A stretch of DNA of 60,828 bases, taken from contig NZ_JALAHI010000073.1 of NCBI RefSeq assembly GCF_022711995.1, positions 1 to 60,828 of the forward strand. Reading direction: 5' to 3'. The translations under genes were made by a program, and so were the position numbers. The notes beneath the pieces are model-generated. The model ran no database searches. It saw only the letters and a list, made by a program, of their open reading frames with translations, and had not been told where the DNA came from. The stretch comes from Enterococcus sp. GTDB taxonomy: Bacteria > Bacillota > Bacilli > Lactobacillales > Enterococcaceae. Positions 53,391 to 60,828 of this stretch are shown in pieces (positions within the stretch are counted from its first letter, which is position 1; the number at the start of each line of letters is the position of its first letter).

Positions 53391-54581
53391 TTACCATAAT
53401 GAAAGCCAATGACCCTTCATGCGGATGAGGGCTTCTAAATAATAGTAATCCCCCCAAATGGATGGCGTATTGACACCATTCCCTTTCGGCATATTGTAAA
53501 CAGATTGTGTCAAAAAGCCATCGGCCTCAGCTTTCGTCGAATAGTTCTGCTTTAAAGATAGCATAATGCTACTTACAATACGAGAGTATAATTGTCTTTC
53601 TTGGCTATTGAACAAATCATATTCTAACAATTCCAACAGTCCACAAACCAAGATAGCCATACTGGAGGTATCCCGTTCTTGATTGCCTTCAACAAAATCC
53701 AAGTCCCAATAACAGATAAGATCTTCCGGCAAGCGATTGATAAAATAATTTGCTAGTTTCTTACTTAACTCAAAGTATTTGGGATCTTTCAGGTAACGGT
53801 AACTCAAAGCAAAACCGTATACTCCCCATGCTTGGCCTCTTGCCCAACAAGAATCATCATTAAAGCCTTGATGCGTGCTCCCATACTTAGGTTGCCCTGT
53901 TTCAACATCCATATAAAATGTATGATATGTGGAGGCATCTTCTCGAACTAAATAATCTGCTGCATTTTTGATATGATTACTGGCTGCTTCACTGAATTTC
54001 ATATCGCCGGTTTCTTCACTGGCCCAATATAAAAGTGGAAGATTCATACAACAATCCATGATCATTCTTCCTTGTTGACTAGGTTCATTTGCACTTCCCC
54101 ATGCTTGGATAACTCCAGCTTTTTGCCAGTACCGATTTAATAACGTCTCAGCAGCCGTAATCGATGCTTCTTTGGCTAGAGCAGAACCGGTCAATTTATA
54201 CTCAGCAACTGTTGAGAGAGAAAACAGAAAGCCTAAATCATGGTGATCCGTCACAATTTGCTTCTGGATGCGTTCAATAAAGCTCTGATCAATGTCGTAG
54301 GCTAATTTTTTATAATAATCCTTCTGTGTTTCTTCAAATAAAAGCCAGATAATGCCGGACCAAAACCCCTCTGTCCAGCCAATATTCTCTCGCAGTGGAT
54401 AAAGATCATTCTCAGGGCATTCCGCTGGAAACTCTTCGGAAACCTTCGAAATGCGTTTTAGCAACTGTTGAATGTGACTTTGGCACCTTACTATCTCATT
54501 ATTGATATCATTTTTAGTAAAGGAAGCTTTTGCAAAACGTTCTATTCTTTTGATTTCTTCCATTTTTACATTGTCTATCAT
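53391..54581 (-). CDS. Glycoside hydrolase family 88 protein (unsaturated glucuronyl hydrolase type), copy B
   Basis: A 396-residue (alpha/alpha)6-barrel GH88 protein. Candidate catalytic aspartates lie in TDHHDLGFLFSLS near residue 116 and in MIMDCCMNLPLLYWAS near 175. WTEGFWSGIIWLL near residue 70 and SCWARGQAWGVYGF near 248 are typical. Family members remove unsaturated uronic acid from the non-reducing end of lyase products. It is cytoplasmic (no signal peptide). AAGGA precedes the ATG. The 374-residue copy at 56466–57590 has the same motifs, so the operon holds two paralogues. Confidence 0.88.
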   Translation of the reverse strand: MIDNVKMEEIKRIERFAKASFTKNDINNEIVRCQSHIQQLLKRISKVSEEFPAECPENDLYPLRENIGWTEGFWSGIIWLLFEETQKDYYKKLAYDIDQSFIERIQKQIVTDHHDLGFLFSLSTVAEYKLTGSALAKEASITAAETLLNRYWQKAGVIQAWGSANEPSQQGRMIMDCCMNLPLLYWASEETGDMKFSEAASNHIKNAADYLVREDASTYHTFYMDVETGQPKYGSTHQGFNDDSCWARGQAWGVYGFALSYRYLKDPKYFELSKKLANYFINRLPEDLICYWDLDFVEGNQERDTSSMAILVCGLLELLEYDLFNSQERQLYSRIVSSIMLSLKQNYSTKAEADGFLTQSVYNMPKGNGVNTPSIWGDYYYLEALIRMKGHWLSLW

Positions 54582-54593
54582 CTAATCATCCTT

Positions 54594-56450
54594 TTACTCA
54601 TCCAAATTAATTGTTTTATCTCTATCATTGTTAGCAATTCTCACGATGCTGTCTGATAAAAACGTGATATCAAATTTTTGGGCCCATTTTTGTTTTGCAT
54701 GGTCTTTTGAGGGATGTCCGTATATCCCTGTGATCAAGAAATGTTCTCCTGCAGTCAGCAAGCACTCTACACCAGGAAGAAATGTATTTTCCCAAGTCAT
54801 GATACTTGTATTTGGGTAACAAGTAACAGGACTTTGTCTATAACTCTGAGGCCAACAAAAAACTTTTAATCCAGTAAAACCATTTTTATTTGTAGCAAAG
54901 TGTTCATTTTCAGAAGATGCTACTTTTGTGTCTATCTCCGGAGGTGCACTTAATGCAAAGCCGGTCTCATAAACCATATAGTCCTTCTTTAAGAACAAAC
55001 GATGAACGCGGATTTGCCAACCGTCAAAAGGAATCAGCCAAGTGCGGATTGAAGAACCATCAGGAATTCTCCAAGTAGAAGCACTATAGGTATTCGTTAC
55101 TCGACTGTTTTCTACATTGTTTCGGACAAGATAGTTTCCTTCCAACCTATCAATTGATGCTTCGTCATGAGAGTAACTTCTGCGAAGTCCGATCATTGAG
55201 TCCATTGCAAAGCTGCTTTTCGTTTCATAGGAACGTGGGATCGAAAAACCGAAATAACTAGAATAGGCAAATTTTAAATATTTCTCATTTGACAACAAAT
55301 GATAGTTAACACCTGTTTGCCCAGCGTTCAAAAATACAGTATGCTGTCCGTCATGCATAGCGATCATCTTCGCTTTGCTCAAAGGATATGTTTCTTGCCT
55401 TGCTTTCAGAGGAATCGCTTTTGTTGTCCAAAAAGGATGATTATCCGGTAAATCAAGTAACAGAAACAATTTATTAAGCCATAGTGGAGACAGTGTACTA
55501 TTATATGGCTCTGTGACAGTTAATTGTTCATATGTGTAGCCCAGTGATAAAATCCCATTTTCGTCAAAAATTTCTTTTTCAAGCCACCAACTGATATTTC
55601 TTTGGATAATTCCTTTCATTTCACCTAAGCTAATGGGAGTTAATCCCGCCCAGACCATGGCCGACCAAAAGCAAGAGACGGCAAACCGATAAATCATGCT
55701 TCTACCAAATGGAACGTTGGCTCCATTTTCGGCAAAAAAATGGTGATAGTCTTTAGAAAAACGTAACGCTCGTTGCTGATAAATAGCGCTTATCTCTGCA
55801 TCAGGTTCTAAAACACTATAAACCAACCCATAGTAATGAAAAGCAAATGGATTATAATAATCCTGCCTACCTCGTGAACTATCTCGATACCAGCCTTCTC
55901 CCAAGTAACAATCCTCAATTTTTTCAAAGGCAGCCAGATAATCTCGATCATTGATTGAAAAACCCAGACGTTTCAAGACTGTTCCAACGATTACTTTAAA
56001 AAATTGCCAATTTCCATCTGCGCATTCTTTTTCTAAAATCTGACTAAGCCAATTAGCAATTTGTTGTTGTTCCTGTGAAGAAAACTGGTTCCAGAGTAAG
56101 TTTTCATGGTAAATCAATGCCAAAGCAATCGCTGGCATTTCCACGATTCTTTGGTCCCGATCGTTTATCTCGCCCCAATAATCAGGATGGTTTGGATCTG
56201 TTCCACACTTGATACCAGATACGATCATCTGAAACCATTCTTGATCTAACTGATTGAATGCTGGCCCAGCTCCCCAAAGGACTCTGGAAAACCCTTCAAT
56301 CTCAGCTATTTTATTGCCATAGCCTACACCATTATGAATATATTTGATTCTAGCTCCACTTTGACTATAAAAAGGTCTCAGTGGCGTATTGATTCTTTTG
56401 AACAATTGAAAGTATTCTTCTTTGCTTCCCTTATAAAAGTAATTTCCCAT
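54594..56450 (-). CDS. DUF2264 family protein
   Basis: A 618-residue cytoplasmic protein assigned to DUF2264 from the N-terminal RINTPLRPFYSQSGARIKYI stretch and the EGFSRVLWGAGP motif near residue 52. The first ~370 residues look all-alpha (toroid-like). The rest looks beta-rich, as in many polysaccharide lyases and hydrolases, but no catalytic residues can be named. Function unknown. It lies between two GH88 genes. AAGGG precedes the ATG. A role in cleaving or preparing the imported oligosaccharide is inferred only from context. Confidence 0.85.
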   Translation of the reverse strand: MGNYFYKGSKEEYFQLFKRINTPLRPFYSQSGARIKYIHNGVGYGNKIAEIEGFSRVLWGAGPAFNQLDQEWFQMIVSGIKCGTDPNHPDYWGEINDRDQRIVEMPAIALALIYHENLLWNQFSSQEQQQIANWLSQILEKECADGNWQFFKVIVGTVLKRLGFSINDRDYLAAFEKIEDCYLGEGWYRDSSRGRQDYYNPFAFHYYGLVYSVLEPDAEISAIYQQRALRFSKDYHHFFAENGANVPFGRSMIYRFAVSCFWSAMVWAGLTPISLGEMKGIIQRNISWWLEKEIFDENGILSLGYTYEQLTVTEPYNSTLSPLWLNKLFLLLDLPDNHPFWTTKAIPLKARQETYPLSKAKMIAMHDGQHTVFLNAGQTGVNYHLLSNEKYLKFAYSSYFGFSIPRSYETKSSFAMDSMIGLRRSYSHDEASIDRLEGNYLVRNNVENSRVTNTYSASTWRIPDGSSIRTWLIPFDGWQIRVHRLFLKKDYMVYETGFALSAPPEIDTKVASSENEHFATNKNGFTGLKVFCWPQSYRQSPVTCYPNTSIMTWENTFLPGVECLLTAGEHFLITGIYGHPSKDHAKQKWAQKFDITFLSDSIVRIANNDRDKTINLDE

Positions 56451-56465
56451 CCAATACTTTCCCTT

Positions 56466-57590
56466 CTACCAAATAAATAGATGCTTCTCTTTTAGGCGCA
56501 ATAATGCCTCAAAAAAGAAATAATCACTGTATATAACATGAACGTTTTGTGTCAAATACCGATGATAAGCTTCTGTAGCACCACCGATAATGCCATCGCT
56601 TTTCGTATTCCAATCTGCATATTCAGATACGATTGCCTGCAAAATTTTTATTGCATAACTCTTATAGTATTCCTTCTCTTCTTTAATCACCCAATTTGAA
56701 AGCTCTAGCAAGCCGCAAACAGCACAGAGTCCAGCGCTCGTGTCAAAAATTTGTTCATTTTCAGGAGTCAGAAAATCAGCTTTTGGAATGTATTCTGTTT
56801 CCTTAACAAAACGAATGAAAGAATTAGCTAATTCTTTTGCAAGCAACAAATCATTTGTTTTTTGTGTATGTCGGTAACTTAAAATAAATCCATAGAGTGC
56901 CCATGCATGTCCTCTACTCCAAGCCGAATCAGCGCTATATCCTTGTCCAGCAATATACTGAATAAAACTACCATTTTCCGGATCAAAACAAGCAATATGT
57001 CCAGTTGTACCATTAGGACGAACAAGAAATCGGGCCGTTGTTTCTGCATGACGCTCCGCAATTTTATAGAAGCGAGGATCACCAGTAACTGCAGATGCCC
57101 AATACAGAAGCGGCAAATTCATCATCGAGTCGATGATCATCCATCCCGGTTTATCATCATTCCATGCAACGATATAATTACCATCAATATTAAACCGTCC
57201 AGCAAGCAGATTGGCTGCATGAAGTCCTGTATAAAACGACTGTTCATCCTTGGTTTTGCGGTAGTGGGCAACTGCAGAAGGCAGAAAAAGAAAGCCAACA
57301 TCATGATGAACATCGCGAAAATTGCTCAAAGCATCCATCAGTCTATTTTCTTGTTGTTTTGCTTTTTCAAAAAAAATTATTTCATCGGTATAATGATACG
57401 CTTGCCAGAGAATACCACTCCAAAATCCATTGGTCCACCAATCGATACCACGTTCTTCAACTACATCAGTATAAATTCCGTCATAAGCGATATAAGGAAT
57501 TTTATTTCCTAAGCGATAAACGGATGCCTTGATTTTATCTACTGCTTTTTCGAGACAATCATCGATCCAAAGATTTAGTTGTTTATCCAT
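56466..57590 (-). CDS. Glycoside hydrolase family 88 protein (unsaturated glucuronyl hydrolase type), copy A
   Basis: A 374-residue GH88 protein. Candidate catalytic aspartates are in RDVHHDVGFLFLPS near residue 97 and MIIDSMMNLPLLYWAS near 155. WWTNGFWSGILWQAY near 50 and SAWSRGHAWALYGFILSY near 225 match the family. It acts in the cytoplasm on unsaturated uronyl oligosaccharides by family role. AAGGAG lies 6 bases before the ATG. It is the fourth gene after the importer components and immediately precedes the DUF2264 gene. Confidence 0.88.
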   Translation of the reverse strand: MDKQLNLWIDDCLEKAVDKIKASVYRLGNKIPYIAYDGIYTDVVEERGIDWWTNGFWSGILWQAYHYTDEIIFFEKAKQQENRLMDALSNFRDVHHDVGFLFLPSAVAHYRKTKDEQSFYTGLHAANLLAGRFNIDGNYIVAWNDDKPGWMIIDSMMNLPLLYWASAVTGDPRFYKIAERHAETTARFLVRPNGTTGHIACFDPENGSFIQYIAGQGYSADSAWSRGHAWALYGFILSYRHTQKTNDLLLAKELANSFIRFVKETEYIPKADFLTPENEQIFDTSAGLCAVCGLLELSNWVIKEEKEYYKSYAIKILQAIVSEYADWNTKSDGIIGGATEAYHRYLTQNVHVIYSDYFFFEALLRLKEKHLFIW

Positions 57591-57657
57591 ACAATCTCCT
57601 TCTGGTTCTTTTTAGAACAAGTATGCACAAGAACAGAAAACCCATCAAGCATAGGAT

Positions 57658-58491
57658 TTATTTATTTGAAGCACCGATATCATTTCCTTTGAATTTCGAT
57701 TGCGCCCACACATAAATCAGAACCATTGGGATCACAGATGTCGCAAGGACTAACATCAATGCGCCATAATTAATAGGCTCACCGGTACTAGAGATCGTAA
57801 GATTTCGAATAATCAAAGGGACCGTAAATTTATCATTGTCTGATAACATGACTAATGGGAATAAGTATTGGTTCCAACTACCCATAAATATCAATAATCC
57901 GCTGGTAATAATCGAGGGCCTAAGGATTGGCACAGCAATTTTGTAAAAAATAGTCCATTCATTCGCACCATCGATCCTTGCTGCTTCCATCAATGATGTT
58001 GGAAATTGCTGGCTATACTGTCTCATCATAAATACTGAAGTTGTACTAGCAATAGCAGGAATAATCACTCCTGCATAAGTATTGGTTAATCCCATTCGTG
58101 CCATTAAATAGAAAAGTGGAATCAAAGTAGTAAAAAATGGGACCATTCGTGATACCATCACCATATTGAAGAATAAACCACTTCCTTTAAACTTGTATTT
58201 CGCCAAAGCATATCCTGCCATCGTTGAGCTAACAGTTGCGAGAAACGTACTTAGAACAGCAATAACGATTGAGTTCCAGATTATCAGCAAATAATTGTAC
58301 CGCTCTGTCAACATTTTCCAATTGGTTGCCAGTTGATCACTAAATTTAAAATTAATGCCACCACTCAAAATTTCTTGATTACTTTGAGTTGAAGCAACTA
58401 GCATATATAAATAAGGCAATAAAAAGATGGCCGAACCTACGATCAGTAGAAGATAGGTTCCAAATTTTGTCGTTTTCTTTGGATTATTCAT
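57658..58491 (-). CDS. Carbohydrate ABC transporter permease (MalG type)
   Basis: A 277-residue permease with six membrane segments and the EAA loop LMEAARIDGANEWTIFYKIAVPI near residue 155–177. It pairs with the preceding permease to form the channel. ATG at 58491 has GGAGGAG 6 bases upstream and overlaps the end of the upstream permease gene by 8 bp. No ATPase gene is in the operon; a shared MsmK/MsmX-type ATPase from elsewhere probably energises it. Confidence 0.92.
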   Translation of the reverse strand: MNNPKKTTKFGTYLLLIVGSAIFLLPYLYMLVASTQSNQEILSGGINFKFSDQLATNWKMLTERYNYLLIIWNSIVIAVLSTFLATVSSTMAGYALAKYKFKGSGLFFNMVMVSRMVPFFTTLIPLFYLMARMGLTNTYAGVIIPAIASTTSVFMMRQYSQQFPTSLMEAARIDGANEWTIFYKIAVPILRPSIITSGLLIFMGSWNQYLFPLVMLSDNDKFTVPLIIRNLTISSTGEPINYGALMLVLATSVIPMVLIYVWAQSKFKGNDIGASNK

Positions 58492-59395
58492 CGTTATCTC
58501 CTCCAAATTTAAACTGAATTACTGAAAGAATCATTGAAACAAAAACCATCGTCCATGCAATTGCAGAAGCTTTCCCAAAGTCAACCATTTCAAAACTCGT
58601 CTTGTACAAATTCACTCCAACAACTAATGCTGCATTTTCGGGACCGTTGGAAGTACCAAAGAAAATATTTGGGACATTGAAAGTTCCCAAGCCATTGATC
58701 GTTGCCAAAACCGTCGCCATTAATATGACCGGTTTTAACATTGGTATCGTCAAATTAAAGAACTGTCTTATTTTCGATGCCCCATCGATTTCCGCACTTT
58801 CATACATTTCCGTAGATATTCCTTGTAGACCAGCCAGAAATAGAATCGTATTGTAGCCAACATTCATCCAGATCATAGTAATGATCATTGAAATCCTGAT
58901 CCACAAAGGATCTGTCAGCCATTGGATAGGTGCTAGACCGATAGCACTCAAAAAGCCATTGAACAAGCCAGACGGATTGAAAAAAGTCATAAAAACAGAG
59001 GCAACAGCAACGGTAGAGGTAATCGTGGGAATATAATAAACCGTTCTGAAAAAGCCTTTTCCTCTGATAGTCGGTGAATTAAGCAATACTGCAAAAAAGA
59101 CTGCTAACAAAATCGTAATCGGGATTGAACCAACCATGATAATCAAAATGTTTGTGTATGAAGTAACAAACAAAGGATCTCTGAATATGTCGATGTAGTT
59201 TTTTAAACCCACAAATTTGAAATTGTACCCAATCTCCATAAAACTAAATGCAAAAGAAATGACGATAGGAATCAAAATTGTGATAACAAAAAATATTACA
59301 AACGGTAAAATAAACCCATAAGCACTAGTTTGATGAATGAGAGAATGGCTTTTTTTGGGTTTCGTGTGCTTTTTGACTGATAATACGTTTAACAT
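58484..59395 (-). CDS. Sugar ABC transporter permease (MalF type)
   Basis: A 303-residue permease with about six membrane segments and an EAA loop, MYESAEIDGASKIRQFFNLTIP, near residue 198–220. The N-terminal AYGFILPFVIFF segment and NYIDIF motif near 66 are typical of sugar importers. AGGAGG lies 9 bases before the ATG. It is second in the operon, after the binding protein. Confidence 0.92.
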   Translation of the reverse strand: MLNVLSVKKHTKPKKSHSLIHQTSAYGFILPFVIFFVITILIPIVISFAFSFMEIGYNFKFVGLKNYIDIFRDPLFVTSYTNILIIMVGSIPITILLAVFFAVLLNSPTIRGKGFFRTVYYIPTITSTVAVASVFMTFFNPSGLFNGFLSAIGLAPIQWLTDPLWIRISMIITMIWMNVGYNTILFLAGLQGISTEMYESAEIDGASKIRQFFNLTIPMLKPVILMATVLATINGLGTFNVPNIFFGTSNGPENAALVVGVNLYKTSFEMVDFGKASAIAWTMVFVSMILSVIQFKFGGDNDE

Positions 59396-59410
59396 CCTTC
59401 TTTCCTCCTA

Positions 59411-60733
59411 CTATTTATTTATTTTTATTCCATACTTATTGGCAAAATTGTCAGCCTCTTGCAAATATGAGTCAGAGAATGATTCGGTACTCCAATATTT
59501 ATATGCTGCTGTTGTTATATAAGAAGTCGCATCTGAGTAATTTGGTGGTAAAAACATGGCAGCAGTATTTTGATTTAAATCGAAAATAAGCTGATTATAC
59601 TTTTGATCACCAAAATAAGCGAAGCCATTATTTGCAGCCGAAGTATCATACGCTTTCTGATTTGAAGCTGCTACCCCTTCCTTCAGCGCAATAGCCAAAC
59701 TTTTCTCGTTTGTCATCATAAAAGTGAGAAATTGTTGGGCAACATCCGGGTGATGGGCATCTTTAGGAACATAAAAACTGGAACCGCCTGAAATAGGAAC
59801 AAAACTTGATTGATTATCAGTGAAGGGAATCATTCCAGCAATCCGCCATTTTCCTGCTGCATCAGGAAAGTTCAACGACATATTTGTGGCATACCATCCG
59901 CCTGCTACAAACATAGCGGATTCTTGAAATGCTTTTTCTGCATCTTGAGAACCGTAAAAGTTAACAATCCCTGCATCGATCATTTTTTTGATTACTTTCG
60001 CTGCGTTGATCGCTTCTGTTCCTAGATTGAGGTTTCCAGCCTTATCAAACAGTGGCATTCCCTGCTGTGCCATCAGATCAATGAAGAATTCTTGATCGCC
60101 AGCTTCAGGCAGAGCGATCCCATATACTCCGGTCTTCTCTTTTATTTTTTTTGCGACTTCAATATATTCATCCCATGATTTGATGGTGTCAAAATGAACA
60201 CCGACGGATTCAAACAATGCTGGTTGATAAAAAGAAACTGCTGGCGTAAAGTCGCTTGCCCATGGAATGATGGTATTATTATTTGTTTGATTACGTAACA
60301 GACTCAATTTTTGTTCAAAAAAATTTTTGCCAAACTTATCATAGAATCCAAAATCTGAAGCACTATAAAAAGCATCTTGAAATTTCGAGATTACACCTGA
60401 AGCAGCTGAATCAGAAATCGATACAATATCCGGCATATCCTCGTGGGTCACCAATTTAGGGGAAATCATTTGAACCGTTGCTGTTCCGGAAGCCACATTT
60501 GTAATCTTTAGATCAATGTTCGCTCCTGTCTCTTGATTGTAGAGTTCAGCAACAGACGTAACATAATTGGTGAGTTTTCCACTTGCAACATATACTTCTA
60601 ATGTTGTTTTTTTTGTGATAGTTTTGTCATCAATTGTAATATTGGAAGTTGTTTTTTCACTTTTCTTGCAACCACTCATGCACAAAACTATTAGAAAAAT
60701 ACTTACAATAATTGTTTTTTTCTTTGACAGCAT
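59411..60733 (-). CDS. Sugar ABC transporter substrate-binding lipoprotein
   Basis: A 440-residue extracellular binding lipoprotein (SBP_bac_1 type). The signal peptide ends at a lipobox-like LCMSGC with the lipid-modified cysteine near residue 22, and the mature protein follows with GKLTNYVTSVAELYNQETG. FVAGGWYATNMSL and PISGGSSFYVPKDAHHPDVAQQF are typical of carbohydrate-binding members. The ligand is unknown; the downstream GH88 enzymes suggest an oligosaccharide with uronic acid. The AAGGAG site is a rather long 13 bases from the ATG. It is the first gene of the operon. Confidence 0.9.
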   Translation of the reverse strand: MLSKKKTIIVSIFLIVLCMSGCKKSEKTTSNITIDDKTITKKTTLEVYVASGKLTNYVTSVAELYNQETGANIDLKITNVASGTATVQMISPKLVTHEDMPDIVSISDSAASGVISKFQDAFYSASDFGFYDKFGKNFFEQKLSLLRNQTNNNTIIPWASDFTPAVSFYQPALFESVGVHFDTIKSWDEYIEVAKKIKEKTGVYGIALPEAGDQEFFIDLMAQQGMPLFDKAGNLNLGTEAINAAKVIKKMIDAGIVNFYGSQDAEKAFQESAMFVAGGWYATNMSLNFPDAAGKWRIAGMIPFTDNQSSFVPISGGSSFYVPKDAHHPDVAQQFLTFMMTNEKSLAIALKEGVAASNQKAYDTSAANNGFAYFGDQKYNQLIFDLNQNTAAMFLPPNYSDATSYITTAAYKYWSTESFSDSYLQEADNFANKYGIKINK

Positions 60734-60800
60734 AGCTACATTTCATCTCCTTGTTTTATACAATACTTGATGTCTCCAGAAGGATTTTTTCCGCTTGATA

Positions 60801-60815
60801 ATGAAGCGGTTACAT
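60801..60815. promoter_or_regulatory. Probable CcpA cre site upstream of the ABC–GH88 operon
   Basis: The minus strand reads ATGTAACCGCTTCAT, matching the cre consensus WTGNAANCGNWNNCW at 14 of 15 positions. It lies about 70 bases before the start of the binding-protein gene. A TATAAA box at about 60756–60761 could be the -10. The region is cut by the window end. Confidence 0.55.
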
Positions 60816-60828
60816 CACGTTTCTATAG

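Noticed and set aside
56907-57512. 201-codon plus-strand frame
   Set aside because: Antisense shadow of the GH88 gene, made possible by its composition; no initiation signal.

Overview
The window looks like a chromosomal segment of a low-to-moderate GC Firmicute, most probably an Enterococcus. The reasons are the IreB–RuvX–DUF1292 block, MutS2/CvpA/ZapA next to RNase HIII, Rex beside a YdiF-type ABC-F ATPase, a BusR/BusA osmoregulation block, an oleate hydratase and a lactate-oxidase family enzyme. Ribosome binding sites are strong AGGAGG types, and several genes need TTG or GTG starts to fit them. I saw no rRNA, tRNA, CRISPR array, IS element or prophage. Most genes are on the minus strand.

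Layout. 1–3.3 kb: a small membrane protein and a large secreted L,D-transpeptidase with GW/SH3-like repeats. 3.4–8.5 kb: housekeeping genes trxA, mutS2, cvpA, zapA and divergent rnhC. 8.6–12.4 kb: glycine betaine importer (fused permease/binding protein plus CBS-ATPase) and its GntR/RCK_C regulator BusR, with a clear operator (two GTGAC half-sites 22 bp apart) over the promoter. 12.6–14.2 kb: an orphan acyl-adenylating enzyme. 14.3–21.5 kb: a tightly overlapping menB-E-F-D-H-C operon, with a divergent hotdog thioesterase that fits MenI; menA is absent. 22–30 kb: DUF2922/DUF1659 pair, AI-2E family permease, GyrI-like protein, amidase plus amino-acid ABC binding protein and permease (no ATPase), oleate hydratase. 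30–32 kb: a phosphatase-superfamily protein, then about 900 bp of non-coding DNA with candidate overlapping small RNAs resembling a type I antitoxin locus. 32–38 kb: PopT (DUF368), GNAT, GT32, lactate oxidase, FUSC-like protein, YbhB. 38–42.5 kb: DUF1292/RuvX/IreB, a YcgQ/YcgR-type permease pair, a thioredoxin-like protein and Rex. 42.7–48 kb: ABC-F ATPase, C39-like peptidase, alanine dehydrogenase, adenosine deaminase.

48–60.8 kb is a carbohydrate region of two units. The first (48.2–52.5 kb) is a LicT-type antiterminator, a PTS IIBCA transporter and a GH1 phospho-glucosidase, preceded by a promoter, a cre-like site, a RAT element and the terminator it controls. The second (52.5–60.7 kb) is a binding protein, two permeases, a GH88 protein, a DUF2264 protein, a second GH88 protein and a TIM-barrel isomerase/epimerase. 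It has no ATPase and no recognised polysaccharide lyase, so it is the best candidate in the window for an undescribed pathway, probably uptake and breakdown of an (unsaturated) uronic-acid oligosaccharide.

All calls come from reading the sequence. Family assignments rest on motifs and remembered family features, not database searches.
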